Positions 43,807 through 52,918 of a DNA stretch of 64,000 nt are shown in pieces. Below the pieces are notes generated by a model. The model ran no database searches, was not told where the DNA came from, and saw only the letters and a program-made list of their open reading frames with translations. Where the stretch lies: contig NZ_JACHJG010000006.1 of the NCBI RefSeq assembly GCF_014203545.1, positions 1 to 64,000 on the forward strand, written 5' to 3'. Position 1 is the stretch's first letter. The number at the start of each line of letters is the position of its first letter. Made by a program: the position numbers and the translations under genes. Origin of the DNA: Streptomyces netropsis. Lineage in GTDB: Bacteria; Actinomycetota; Actinomycetes; Streptomycetales; Streptomycetaceae.

Positions 43807-46764
43807 TCACCCCGCCCCGGCGGGCCGGTGCGGGGCCAGGTCGTCGGCGTCGGGCAGGCCGAGGCCGTGGAAGATGTCGTACGCCTTCCGGAAGCAGACC
43901 GTCGCCTCGGCGTGGTGCCCCTGTGCCTCGTGGGCGTGGCCGAGCTGGGCGAGCGCGCGGCCGAGGAAATAGCCGTCGCCGTGCCGCTCGGCGATGTCGC
44001 GGGCCGTCTCGGCGTGCTCGGCGGCCTCCGCCGGGCGGCCCGCGAAGTTGTACGCCTGGGCGAGCGCCCCGAGCAGCAGGGACTCGCGGTACAGGGAGCC
44101 CGTCTCCCGCCACAGCCGCAGGCTCTCGTGGAGGCAGTCCAAGGACTCCTCGGTGCGGCCGGTCCACAGGCACACCTGCGAGAGGTTGTGCAGCGCGTTC
44201 GCCTCCCCGGCCCGGTCGCCCGTCGCGCGGGTGATGGCGACCGCCTCGCGGCCGGTCGCCACCGCCGATTCCGACTCCCCCGTCGCCAGCCGCGCGATGG
44301 CGAGGAATCCCAGGGCGTAGGCCTCGCTGCCGCGGCTGTGCACGGCCCGGCTCAGCGCGAGCGCCTCGGTGAGCATGTCGCGCGCGGTGGTGAAGTCCCG
44401 GCGGGCGAGCGCGCAGCCGCCGAGCGCGATCAGTACGGGCCCCAGCAGCGCCCGGTCCCCCGCGGCCCGGCACAGTTCGACCACCCGGTCGAACTCCGGT
44501 ACGGCCGCGTCGAGTTCGAAGCGCTGGCTCATCGCGCCGCCCAGCATGTACCGGGCGCGGGCTTCCGCCCTGGTGTCACCCGCCCGTTCGGCTGCTTCGC
44601 ACACGGCGCGGGCGGCACGCTCCAGCCCGTACGGCCGGACGCCCATCCGGCCGAGCGGGTCCACGGCCACCAGCAGATCGGCGCACACGGCCAGCGGCAC
44701 CCGCGTGTCGCGTGCGCCCTGTTCGATCACGCCGAGAAGGGACACCTGCGTGTCCACCAGCCAGCCCGTGGCCTCCTGCTGGGTGGCGAAGGTGAGCCCG
44801 GCGGAGCAGGGCGGCGCCGGGTCGCCGGGGAACCCGGGAAACACGTCGTCCGGCATCGTCGTCCGGTGGGCGTTGCGGGCGGTGGCGAGCAGGAAGTGGA
44901 GCAGCCGGGTGAGCGCCGCGGTCCGCTCGCCGTCCGGCATCTCGTCGGCGGCGGCCTGGCGGGCGAACAGCCGCAGCAGGTCGTGGTAGCGGTAGCGGCC
45001 GGGTGAGAGGGACTCCAGCAGGCTCAGGTCGACCAGTGATTCGCACAGGTCCTCGGCGGCCCGCCGCGGCCGGTCCAGGACCGCCGCCACTTCGGGCAGC
45101 GTCAGCTCGGGTGCGTCCGGCAGGGCCAGCAGCCGGAAGGCGCGGCTCTGTTCGTCGTCGAGCAGGCCCGTGCCCAGCCGGAACGTGGTCTCCACCGCCG
45201 CGTCCTCGGCCCGTAGCACGCGGAGTCTGCGCCGCTCGTCGGCCAGCAGCGCGGCGGCCTGCGCGAGCGTGCGGTCCGGGCCGGCCACCAGCCGGGCCGC
45301 CACGATGCGCAGCGCGAGCGGCAGTCCGCCGCAGGACTCGACGACCTCCGCCGCGGCCCTCGGCTCGGCGTTCACCCGCTCCTCCCCCACGATGCGGGCG
45401 AGGAGCGCCAGCGCCTCCCGGGGCACCATCGGACGGACGTCCACGAGGGTGGCGCCGGTGAGCCCGGCGAGCCGCGAACGGCTGGTCAGCAGCACGGCGG
45501 TGCCCGGCGAGCCGGGCAGCAGGTCGCGTATCTGGGCCAGGTCGCGGGCGTTGTCCAGCACGACGAGCACCCTGCGGTCGGCGAGCCGGGAGCGGTAGAG
45601 GGCGGCCCGCTCGTCGGGCAGCGCAGGGATGTGGCCGGGCTGGACGCCCAGGGCGCGCAGGAACCGGTCGAGTACGTGCATGGGTTCGGCGGGCCGGGGG
45701 TCGGTGCCGCGCAGGTCCGCGTAGAGCTGGCCGTCGGGGAACCTGTCCCGCGTCCGGTGGGCGACGTGGACGGCGAGGGTCGTCTTGCCGACGCCGCCCA
45801 TGCCGCTGATGGCGCTCAGTGCCACGATCCCGCTACTGTCGAGGGCCGCGCACAGCTGGGCGACGCTGTCCTCGCGTCCGGTGAAGTCCTCGGTGTCATA
45901 GGGCAGTTGCGCCGGGAGCGGGGAGGGTGCCACGAGCCGCAGCAGGCCGGCGGGGTCGGCGGGGCCCGGTTCGGCGGCGAGGACGCGCCGCTGCAGACGG
46001 GCCAGGCCGGGGCCCGGCTCCACCCCGAGCTGGTCGGCCAGGGCGCGGCGGGCGCGGGCGTAGACCTCGAGCGCGTCGGCTTGGCGGCCGGCCCGGTACA
46101 GCACGGTCATCAGCAGTTCCTGTATCCGCTCCCGCCAGGGGTGTTCGGCCGCGAGCACGCCGAGCGCGGCGATCGCCGCGGTGTGGCCGCCGAGTTCGGT
46201 CTCGACCTCCCAGCGCTCTTCCAGCACGGTCAGCCGTCGCTCGGTGAGGCGGGTGCGCTCGGCGTTCGCGTACGGGCCGGGGACCCCGGCCAGAGGTGCT
46301 CCGGCCCACAGGGCGAGCGCCGAGTCGAGCAGTTCGCGCGCCTCTTCCAGGCGCCCGGCGGCGCGAGCCCGCCCGGCGTCCGCGGCGTGCTGTTCGAAGA
46401 CGGCGAGGTCGAGGGCCCCGGGCCCCGGGCGGAGGGCGTAGCCGCCTTCGGCCGAGACCAGGACGCGGGCCGGGGTGCGGGGGCCGCGTCCGGGTTCGAG
46501 GAGGCGCCGCAGCCCGGAGATGTGGGTGCGCAGCGCGCCCAGCGCGCGGGGTGGCGCGTCGTCCCCCCAGACGGCGCCGATGAGTTCCCGTGCGGACGCG
46601 GGTCTGCCCGCGCGCAGCACGAGCACGGCGAGCACGGCCTGGGTGCGGGGTGCGTTCAAGGGCAGTGCGTTCTCGCCGTGCCAGGCCCGGAGCGGGCCGA
46701 GCACGGCGAAGCGGAGTGCGGGCGGGCCGTTCGGGGCGGGGTCCAGGACGGGGGGCGCGGTCAT
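43807..46764 (-). CDS. AfsR/SARP-family regulator (SARP - NB-ARC - TPR), copy 1
   Basis: 985 residues. OmpR-like DNA-binding head (about 15-95: FAVLGPLRAWHGENALPLNAPRTQAVLAVL, then LRTHISGLRRLLEP), bacterial transcriptional activation domain (about 100-250), NB-ARC ATPase (Walker A SGMGGVGKTTLA, Walker B VLVVLDNARDL, GLPLAL) and C-terminal TPRs (about 700-970). AfsR homologues activate secondary-metabolite or developmental genes by binding direct repeats. The copy at 47056 has the same plan and lies tandem on the same strand. The ATG at 46764 has GGAG 6 bp upstream. Confidence 0.92.
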   Translation of the reverse strand: MTAPPVLDPAPNGPPALRFAVLGPLRAWHGENALPLNAPRTQAVLAVLVLRAGRPASARELIGAVWGDDAPPRALGALRTHISGLRRLLEPGRGPRTPARVLVSAEGGYALRPGPGALDLAVFEQHAADAGRARAAGRLEEARELLDSALALWAGAPLAGVPGPYANAERTRLTERRLTVLEERWEVETELGGHTAAIAALGVLAAEHPWRERIQELLMTVLYRAGRQADALEVYARARRALADQLGVEPGPGLARLQRRVLAAEPGPADPAGLLRLVAPSPLPAQLPYDTEDFTGREDSVAQLCAALDSSGIVALSAISGMGGVGKTTLAVHVAHRTRDRFPDGQLYADLRGTDPRPAEPMHVLDRFLRALGVQPGHIPALPDERAALYRSRLADRRVLVVLDNARDLAQIRDLLPGSPGTAVLLTSRSRLAGLTGATLVDVRPMVPREALALLARIVGEERVNAEPRAAAEVVESCGGLPLALRIVAARLVAGPDRTLAQAAALLADERRRLRVLRAEDAAVETTFRLGTGLLDDEQSRAFRLLALPDAPELTLPEVAAVLDRPRRAAEDLCESLVDLSLLESLSPGRYRYHDLLRLFARQAAADEMPDGERTAALTRLLHFLLATARNAHRTTMPDDVFPGFPGDPAPPCSAGLTFATQQEATGWLVDTQVSLLGVIEQGARDTRVPLAVCADLLVAVDPLGRMGVRPYGLERAARAVCEAAERAGDTRAEARARYMLGGAMSQRFELDAAVPEFDRVVELCRAAGDRALLGPVLIALGGCALARRDFTTARDMLTEALALSRAVHSRGSEAYALGFLAIARLATGESESAVATGREAVAITRATGDRAGEANALHNLSQVCLWTGRTEESLDCLHESLRLWRETGSLYRESLLLGALAQAYNFAGRPAEAAEHAETARDIAERHGDGYFLGRALAQLGHAHEAQGHHAEATVCFRKAYDIFHGLGLPDADDLAPHRPAGAG

Positions 46765-46985
46765 GGTGTTCTCCGTGGTTCGGGGAAGCCGGGGTTCTGG
46801 TGGGGGGAGCGGGGGAGCCTCGGCCGTGGGAGCTGCGATCAGGGCCTGCCCGGTGGATCTTCGCGGGGTCCCGGCGCCCGGCATCGGGGCCGCCTCCCGG
46901 CGGTGGCCGGGGGAGCTCGCCGCGTTGTCGAAGGTCGCCCGCGTGCGCCTGGTACGAGGGCGGTCCTCCGCCCTGTGATCGCATG

Positions 46986-47015
46986 CTCCCCCAGCTACCG
47001 CTGGGAGGTACCCCC
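46986..47015. repeat. Streptomyces intergenic hairpin repeat
   Basis: Between the two AfsR-type genes lies a short inverted repeat (CTCCCCCAGC / GCTGGGAGG with TACC loop) followed by TACCCCC. From memory, nearly the same 30-bp element occurs many times between Streptomyces genes, like a REP sequence. It may also act as a weak terminator. The remaining ~290-bp gap holds no gene. Confidence 0.6.
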
Positions 47016-47055
47016 AATGCCGGTCGCCGGTCCACGGAGGTCCGCCGGTCAGGCC

Positions 47056-50007
47056 CTAGTCGACGGGCCGCACGGTCGCCTCCTCGCGCGCGCTCCCACG
47101 GCCCAGGAGTACCCGCAGGTCGTCGGCCTCCGGGACGCCCAGGCGCAGGAAGATCTCGTATGCGGCGAGCCGGCTCGCCCGCGCCCGGTCGGGGTGGTGC
47201 AACAGGTCGAGCGCATGGCCGAGGACGGCGAGCGCCTTGGCGTGACCCCATGCGTCCCGGATCCCCTCCAACGCGGCGACGGCCTGCTCCGCGTGGCGGG
47301 CGGCCCGCTCCGGGGCCCCGCCGGCCAGGTCGTTCTCGGCGATCCGGAAGAAGGTGAGCCCTTCCCACAGCCGGTTGCGGTGTGCTCCGAAGAGGGTCAG
47401 CGCCTCGGTGAGCCTGGCCGCCGATTCCTCGGTCCGGCCGGTGCCGGCCAGGACGATGCCCAGTTGGTACAGCGCGTGGCCCACCAGGTGGGTGCTGCCG
47501 AGGGCGCGGTGCAGGGCCAGGCCCTCCTCGGTCGCCACGAGGGCCGGCTCCTCGTGGCCGAGGGCGAGATACACCCGGCCGAGCGCGCCGAAGACGTTCG
47601 CCTCGCCGAACCGGTCACCGTTCGCGCGGAAGACGGCCAGGGCCTCGGACAGCCGCTCGCGGGCCGCCTCGTGACGGCGCATGTGGTGGTCGCACCGGGC
47701 CAGCTGCACCAGGCAGTCGGCGGTGATCAGCGGGTCGTCGGCGGCGCGGCTGAGCGCCAGCGCCTCCCGGCAGACGGGGACGAGCTCGGCGAGCCGGTCG
47801 GCGTGGTAGTACACGGAGCCGAGGACGAGGTACGCGCGGCCGGCGCTGCGCCGGTCGGCCACCCGCAGCGCGCAGGCGATCACCGCCCGGGCGGCCTGCT
47901 CGAACTCCCGCCCGTGTGCCCCGTACTCGAACAGGCCGTCCATCATGAGCAGCAGGTCGGCGGCGGGGGCGACGGCGGGGCACGGGGCCTCGACCGCCTG
48001 GCCCACCGCCGCGAACAGGCACGATGCCTCGGCGAAGAGCCAGTCGCGGGCGGCGTCGGCGCTGTCGAAGGTGCGGTCGGCCGCCGGGGAGGCGACCTCG
48101 CGGCGACCCGCCCCGGGGCTGGTGAGCAGATGGGAGGCGCGCGCCGTGGCGACGTAGAACTCCACGAGGCGGCGCAGCGCGTCGGCTCGCTCCCGCGGGG
48201 GCTCCTCGGCTTCCGCGCGTTCGCGGGCGAAGAGCCTCAGCAGGTCGTGGAAGCGGTAGCGGCCGGGCGCCGGGGACTCCAGCAGGCTGGCGTCCACGAG
48301 CGCCTCGCACAGTGGCTCGGCCTCCCGCTCCGCGAGGCCGAGGACCGCCGCGGCGGCGGCCGCCGAGATGTCCGTACCGTCCGGGAGGGACAGGAGCCGG
48401 AAGGTCCGCCGGGCCCGCTCGTCGAGCTGGTGGTAGCCGAGCGCGAAGGCGGCCTCGACCGCCAGGTCCGCGACGCGCAGCTCGGCCAGCCGGTGTTTCC
48501 GGTCGGCGAGCCGGTCGTTCAGGGTGGCGAGGGTCCACGTGGGGCGGGTGGCGAGCCGGGCGGCCACGATCCGTACGGCCAGCGGCAGGAGGCCGCAGGC
48601 GGAGACCAGTTGGGCGGCCGGTTCCGGCTCCGCCTCGGTGCGGTCCGTGCCCACGACCCGCCCCATGAGGGTGATCGCCTCCCCCTGTGTCATGACGTCG
48701 AGGTCCATCAGGCGCGCGGACGGCAGGTCGCCCAGCTTGGCGCGGCTCGTGATCAGTACGGCGCACGAGGGAGTGCCGGGCAGGAAGGGTCGGACCTGGT
48801 CGGCGTCCCGGGCGTTGTCCAGCAGGATCAGCACCCGGCGGTCGGCCAGCTGGGTGCGGAAGCACGCGGCCCGCTCGGCCAGTCCGTCGGGGACGGCGGC
48901 GTCGTCCACGCCGAGCGCCCGGAGGAAGGAGCCGAGGACGGCGGCCGGGTCCGCCGGGCGTTCCCCGGTGCCCTGGAGGTCGGCGTAGAACTGCCCGTGC
49001 GGGAAGTCCTCGCGGACCCGGTGGGCGGCGTGCACGGCCAGGGCGCTCTTGCCCACCCCGCCGATGCCGGAGACGGCCACGGTGACGACCGCCTGCGGAC
49101 GCTCGGGGAGGAGGGCACGGCACAGCTCGGCGACGGTCTCCCCGCGGCCGGTGAAATCGGCCAGGTCGCCGGGGAGTTGTGCGGGGACGGCCCGCTCCCC
49201 GGGGGCGGCCGGGCCGGTGTCGGGGGTCGGCTCGCCCGGTGCCGCGGCCAGGATGCGCCGCTGGATCTCGACGAGCTCGCGGCCGGGTTCGAGGCCGAGC
49301 TCCTCGGACAGGGCCCTGCGCGTGTCCTCGTACACGGCGAGCGCCTCGGCGCGGCGGCCGCCGCGGTGCAGGGCGAGGAGGCGCAGCGCGCACAGCCGCT
49401 CGCGCAGCGGGTGCCGGGCGGTCAGCTCGGCCAGCTCCCGCAGGGCGGGCTCGGGGGTGCCCAGCTCCAGGTCGAGTTCGAGACGGGTCTCGAGCGCCAT
49501 CAGTCTCCGGTCGGCCAGCCGGTCGCGGCGGGAGCGCACCTGGGCACCGGTCAGGCCGAGCAACGGCTCGTCGGTCCACAGCGCGAGCGCCGACCTCAGC
49601 AGGTCACGGGCCTCCGTGAGCCGTCCGCAGGCCCGCGCGCGGGCGGCGGCGGCCACCCGGTCCTCGAACCGGGCCACGTCCAGCGCCTCCCGGGGCACCC
49701 GCAGGGCGTAGCCGTCGGACACCGACACCAGGAGCCGCGGGGCCACGCCCGGCCCCCGCCCCGGCTCGAGCAGCTTGCGCAGCCGGGAGACGTACGTGCG
49801 CAGCGCCCCGACGGCGCGGGGCGGCGGCTTCTCGCCCCAGATCGCGTCCACGATCTCGGCGGCCGAGGCGGCGTGCCCCTCGCGCAGCAGTAACTCCGCG
49901 AGAAGCGTCCGCTGTTGCGGGGAGCCCAGCTCCAAGGCCTCGCCGTCGCGCCAGGCCCGCAGTCGGCCGAGTACGGCGAACGTCAGCCCGCCACCGTCGT
50001 TGACCAT
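47056..50007 (-). CDS. AfsR/SARP-family regulator (SARP - NB-ARC - TPR), copy 2
   Basis: 983 residues, same order as its neighbour: DNA-binding head FAVLGRLRAWRDGEALELGSPQQRTLLAELL, activation domain, NB-ARC ATPase (Walker A SGIGGVGKSALA, Walker B VLILLDNARDA, GLLPLAV where the usual motif is GLPLAL) and C-terminal TPRs. It is clearly a paralogue of copy 1 but well diverged. ATG 50007 follows a G-rich ribosome site. The gene diverges from the protease cassette across 434 bp that carry SARP-style repeats, so it is the first suspect for the cassette's activator. Confidence 0.93.
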   Translation of the reverse strand: MVNDGGGLTFAVLGRLRAWRDGEALELGSPQQRTLLAELLLREGHAASAAEIVDAIWGEKPPPRAVGALRTYVSRLRKLLEPGRGPGVAPRLLVSVSDGYALRVPREALDVARFEDRVAAAARARACGRLTEARDLLRSALALWTDEPLLGLTGAQVRSRRDRLADRRLMALETRLELDLELGTPEPALRELAELTARHPLRERLCALRLLALHRGGRRAEALAVYEDTRRALSEELGLEPGRELVEIQRRILAAAPGEPTPDTGPAAPGERAVPAQLPGDLADFTGRGETVAELCRALLPERPQAVVTVAVSGIGGVGKSALAVHAAHRVREDFPHGQFYADLQGTGERPADPAAVLGSFLRALGVDDAAVPDGLAERAACFRTQLADRRVLILLDNARDADQVRPFLPGTPSCAVLITSRAKLGDLPSARLMDLDVMTQGEAITLMGRVVGTDRTEAEPEPAAQLVSACGLLPLAVRIVAARLATRPTWTLATLNDRLADRKHRLAELRVADLAVEAAFALGYHQLDERARRTFRLLSLPDGTDISAAAAAAVLGLAEREAEPLCEALVDASLLESPAPGRYRFHDLLRLFARERAEAEEPPRERADALRRLVEFYVATARASHLLTSPGAGRREVASPAADRTFDSADAARDWLFAEASCLFAAVGQAVEAPCPAVAPAADLLLMMDGLFEYGAHGREFEQAARAVIACALRVADRRSAGRAYLVLGSVYYHADRLAELVPVCREALALSRAADDPLITADCLVQLARCDHHMRRHEAARERLSEALAVFRANGDRFGEANVFGALGRVYLALGHEEPALVATEEGLALHRALGSTHLVGHALYQLGIVLAGTGRTEESAARLTEALTLFGAHRNRLWEGLTFFRIAENDLAGGAPERAARHAEQAVAALEGIRDAWGHAKALAVLGHALDLLHHPDRARASRLAAYEIFLRLGVPEADDLRVLLGRGSAREEATVRPVD

Positions 50008-50264
50008 GCCTGCCCCCCAAGACCGCCGGACGCGGGCCGTTCCCGACCGAGCACCCGATTCCCCGTTCTGTGCTCCTCACGCGATTCCCCCGGCACGCGC
50101 TTAGGGCCGAATCGTAACTCCGTGCTGTTCGACTGGCGCTTTACGACCCGTGAACGCGCAGGTCACGAGGGGTTCATAGGGGCGTATTCAGCCAATGTTC
50201 GACATCCGGACAGGGGGCGAAATCCGTGAGGCCCGCCCCCCGACGGCCCTTCCCCGGTGCCTTT

Positions 50265-50302
50265 CGCGAACCCCTCGCGACCCCTTTCACGACCCTTCAC
50301 GC
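50265..50302. promoter_or_regulatory. pseudo-periodic CRCGA repeats
   Basis: CGCGA at 50265 and 50276, CACGA at 50288 and CACGC at 50298 repeat at 11, 12 and 10 bp. The spacing is near one helical turn, as in SARP sites, but less regular than the array at 50339. It lies in the divergent spacer and could serve either direction. Confidence 0.3.
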
Positions 50303-50338
50303 CCCTCGTGGTCCCTCCGGCAGCGCTCGGCCGCCGCG

Positions 50339-50382
50339 GTGACGCCGCCGTGACGGGCAGGTGACGAGGCGCTCACTAATCT
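50339..50382 (+). promoter_or_regulatory. SARP-type operator and -10 box of the protease cassette
   Basis: GTGACG occurs at 50339, 50350 and 50361, an exact 11-bp period (heptamers GTGACGN with 4-bp spacers). A degenerate fourth unit is at 50372. Nine bases after the last exact heptamer is TAATCT (50377-50382), a good -10 box, with no separate -35. Direct heptamers at 11 bp ending about 8 bp before the -10 are the known layout of SARP and AfsR targets. The cassette's first start codon is 60 bp downstream. Confidence 0.72.
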
Positions 50383-50441
50383 CGGCCGGGCCCAGTGGCC
50401 GAGCAGCAGGCACGGGACCAGGGGCACACGGAGGGTTGCCC

Positions 50442-50720
50442 ATGGCCAAGGCGGAAATCGTCGTCCAGCTTCGTACGCAGTCGCCCGCCGAGCTCACGGG
50501 GCCCGTCGGGGCCGCGCGGCCGGCGGACGTGCACGGCTGGCTGGCGCGGCGGTTCGGCGTCACCGCCGAGCCGCTGCACCCGGGCGGCGACCCGGACTCG
50601 GCACGGTGGCTCAGGGTCGGCGTCCCCGCCGGCGCGGACGCCGAGGCCGTCGCGGCGGCCCTGCGCGCCCGCCCGGACGTCGAGGCCGCCTATGTGAAAC
50701 CACCGGCAGACCTTCCGTAA
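50442..50720 (+). CDS. small protein copying the protease N-terminal segment
   Basis: 92 residues. Its C-terminal third (DAEAVAAALRARPDVEAAYVKPPADLP in outline) matches residues 110-140 of the adjacent protease (DRLEELAERLRSSDAVEAAYVKPGAQLA in outline), sharing VEAAYVKPxAxL. In subtilases this region precedes the catalytic domain and can act as an inhibitory or folding propeptide. A free copy may therefore bind the protease in trans; this is inference. GGAGGG lies 7 bp before the ATG. The gene is 18 bp from the protease gene and clearly co-transcribed. Confidence 0.75.
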   Translation: MAKAEIVVQLRTQSPAELTGPVGAARPADVHGWLARRFGVTAEPLHPGGDPDSARWLRVGVPAGADAEAVAAALRARPDVEAAYVKPPADLP

Positions 50721-50738
50721 CGGGCGAAGGAGAGTGCT

Positions 50739-52547
50739 GTGGCACAGCGAACAGGTGCGGGAAACGGCGGGGGCGGCACGGCTCCTCCGCCCCGATCGCC
50801 CTTCGGGCGCGCCGAGCTGGTGTGCGTGACGCGCGCCGGTGCGGGGGTACGGATCACTCCGACCGGCGCGAGCGCCGACTCGGACGTCTCGGTGAGCGGT
50901 CTGCACGCCGTGGCCGCCGACGCGGACGTCGTCATCAGTCCGCTGTTCGGCGCGGACCAGGACAGGCTGCTCGCCCGAGCGGAGCGGGCGACGGACGCAC
51001 CGCCCCTCGACGACGACGCGCGCGAGATCATCGACAGGATGGCGCGTTTCTACCAGGTGACGGCTCCGGCCGACCGGCTGGAGGAACTCGCCGAGCGACT
51101 GCGTTCCTCGGACGCCGTCGAAGCCGCCTACGTCAAACCCGGCGCGCAGCTCGCGGCCCGGGAGAGCACGGCCAAGGCATCGAAGAAATCGGGTACCGAC
51201 AGCGAAACGGGCCCGCCCCTCAACGACATGGTCCCGGCCTTGGCGGACGCCCCGCCCGTCACCCCGGACTTCACCGCCCGCCAGGGCTATCTCGACGCCG
51301 CGCCGGGCGGGATCGACGCCCGCTACGCCTGGACGCGACCGGGCGGCCGGGGCGCGGGGGTCCGGGTCATCGACTGCGAGTGGGGCTGGCGCTTCACCCA
51401 CGAGGACCTGCTGAACAACCAGGGCGGCATCGTCTCCGGCACCGGCAGCACCGACACCGCCTTCGTCAACCACGGCACGGCCGTCCTCGGCGAGATCGGC
51501 GGGGATGTCAACACCCTCGGCGTCACCGGCATTTCGCCCGACGCGGTGACCAGCGCCTCGGCGTTCTCCATCGCGACGGCCACCGCGATCCGCAACGCGG
51601 CCGACCGGCTCGGCCCGGGCGACATCATCCTGCTGGAGATCCACCGGCCCGGTCCGAACGCGACCGGCTCCGGCCAACAGGGCTTCATCGCCGTCGAGTG
51701 GTGGCCGGACGACTTCCTGGCCATCCGCTACGCCGTCAACAAGGGCATCGTCGTGGTCGAGGCCGCGGGCAACGGCGCGGAGAACCTGGACGCCGCCGTC
51801 TACGACACCCCGCAGCCCGGCTTCCCCGCCTGGTGGCGCAACCCCTTCCGGCGCACCGCGCTGGACGCCGGTGCCGTGATCGTCGGCGCCGGGGCGCCGC
51901 CACCGGGCACGCACGGCGCCAACCACGGCCCGGACCGGTCACGGCTGGACTTCTCCAACCACGGTGCGTGCGTGGACGCCCAGGGCTGGGGGCGGGAGGT
52001 GACCACCACCGGGTACGGCGATCTGCAGGGCGGCACCAACCAGGACCTCTGGTACACCGACCACTTCAGCGGCACCTCCAGTGCCTCGCCGATCGTCGTC
52101 GGCGCGCTGGCCTCCACCCAGGGGGTCCTGCGGGCCCACGGCCGGATCCCGCTGTCACCGGCGCGCGCCCGGGAGCTGTTGCGGGCCACCGGCTCGCCGC
52201 AGCAGGACGCGCCCGGCCGTCCGGCCACCCAACGCATCGGCAACCGTCCCGATCTGCGGCAGCTCATACCCGCCACGTTGCAGACGGCCACCTGGGTCGG
52301 CGTCCAGTTCCGGGGCACGCTGGCGGCCAACCAGACCGGCCGCTGGTTCACCTACAACTGGCCCGCCCACTGGCACGTGGTGTGGACGGTCCAGCCGACC
52401 AGCGTCCGCCCGGGCGCCCCACAGGTCCGCTGGCGGGTCCGGGTCGAGCGGGCCAGTGACGCGTACGCGACGTACTGGATCGAGGTGACCAACCTCGTGG
52501 GCGCCCCGGTCGACTTCGAGGGCCGGTTCGCGGTCCTCGGATGGTGA
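50739..52547 (+). CDS. cytosolic subtilisin-like (S8) serine protease
   Basis: 602 residues. N-terminal propeptide-like region (1-140), linker, S8 catalytic domain (about 195-510) with Asp212 (RVIDCEWGW), His245 (NHGTAVLGE), oxyanion Asn345 (AAGNG) and Ser447 (SGTSSASP), all intact. The last ~85 residues (518-602) are a separate beta-rich domain (GRWFTYNWPAHWHVVW, FEGRFAVL). No signal peptide or TM, so it stays in the cell unless exported in an unusual way. Both flanking small genes copy its terminal parts. It lies downstream of a SARP-type operator. Confidence 0.88.
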   Translation: MAQRTGAGNGGGGTAPPPRSPFGRAELVCVTRAGAGVRITPTGASADSDVSVSGLHAVAADADVVISPLFGADQDRLLARAERATDAPPLDDDAREIIDRMARFYQVTAPADRLEELAERLRSSDAVEAAYVKPGAQLAARESTAKASKKSGTDSETGPPLNDMVPALADAPPVTPDFTARQGYLDAAPGGIDARYAWTRPGGRGAGVRVIDCEWGWRFTHEDLLNNQGGIVSGTGSTDTAFVNHGTAVLGEIGGDVNTLGVTGISPDAVTSASAFSIATATAIRNAADRLGPGDIILLEIHRPGPNATGSGQQGFIAVEWWPDDFLAIRYAVNKGIVVVEAAGNGAENLDAAVYDTPQPGFPAWWRNPFRRTALDAGAVIVGAGAPPPGTHGANHGPDRSRLDFSNHGACVDAQGWGREVTTTGYGDLQGGTNQDLWYTDHFSGTSSASPIVVGALASTQGVLRAHGRIPLSPARARELLRATGSPQQDAPGRPATQRIGNRPDLRQLIPATLQTATWVGVQFRGTLAANQTGRWFTYNWPAHWHVVWTVQPTSVRPGAPQVRWRVRVERASDAYATYWIEVTNLVGAPVDFEGRFAVLGW

Positions 52548-52631
52548 CGGCCGGACGGTGAACGTCGAACCGGGAACGCCGGACCGGGAGAGTCGGGATC
52601 GCGTGAGTCGGGATCGGGAGAGGGAGCAACG

Positions 52632-52886
52632 ATGCGAGTAGGAACGCAGTTCACCGGAACGCTGGGCCCCGGGCAGACCGGACGCTGGTTCACCCACAGC
52701 TGGCCCCAGGAATGGCATGTCGTCTGGTACTTCATACCGACGTCGCCCCAGTCCGGGGCCCCGCAGATCGAGTGGGAGACCGCGGTGGAGCGGGCGTCCG
52801 CCACGGCGGTGACCTACTGGCTGACGGTGAAGAACATCAGCGGCGCGCAGATCAACTTCGAAGGCCGCTACGCGGTCCTCAACTAG
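52632..52886 (+). CDS. stand-alone copy of the protease C-terminal domain
   Basis: 84 residues, nearly collinear with protease residues 518-602. Shared blocks are QFxGTLxxxQTGRWFT, WHVVW, PTS, GAPQ, VERAS, TYW and FEGRxAVL, about half identical by eye. GGGAG precedes the ATG. Likely a small beta-sandwich that may bind the same partner or substrate as the protease tail, so it could act as an adaptor, decoy or substrate. No known family name comes to mind. Confidence 0.75.
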   Translation: MRVGTQFTGTLGPGQTGRWFTHSWPQEWHVVWYFIPTSPQSGAPQIEWETAVERASATAVTYWLTVKNISGAQINFEGRYAVLN

Positions 52887-52918
52887 TCCTCAGCCCCGTC
52901 TCACCTAGGGAGCCGTCC

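Noticed and set aside
45631..49893. A 1420-codon plus-strand open frame opposite the two AfsR-type genes
   Set aside because: Antisense shadow that runs straight across the gap between two real genes; it has no ribosome site and no recognisable domain.
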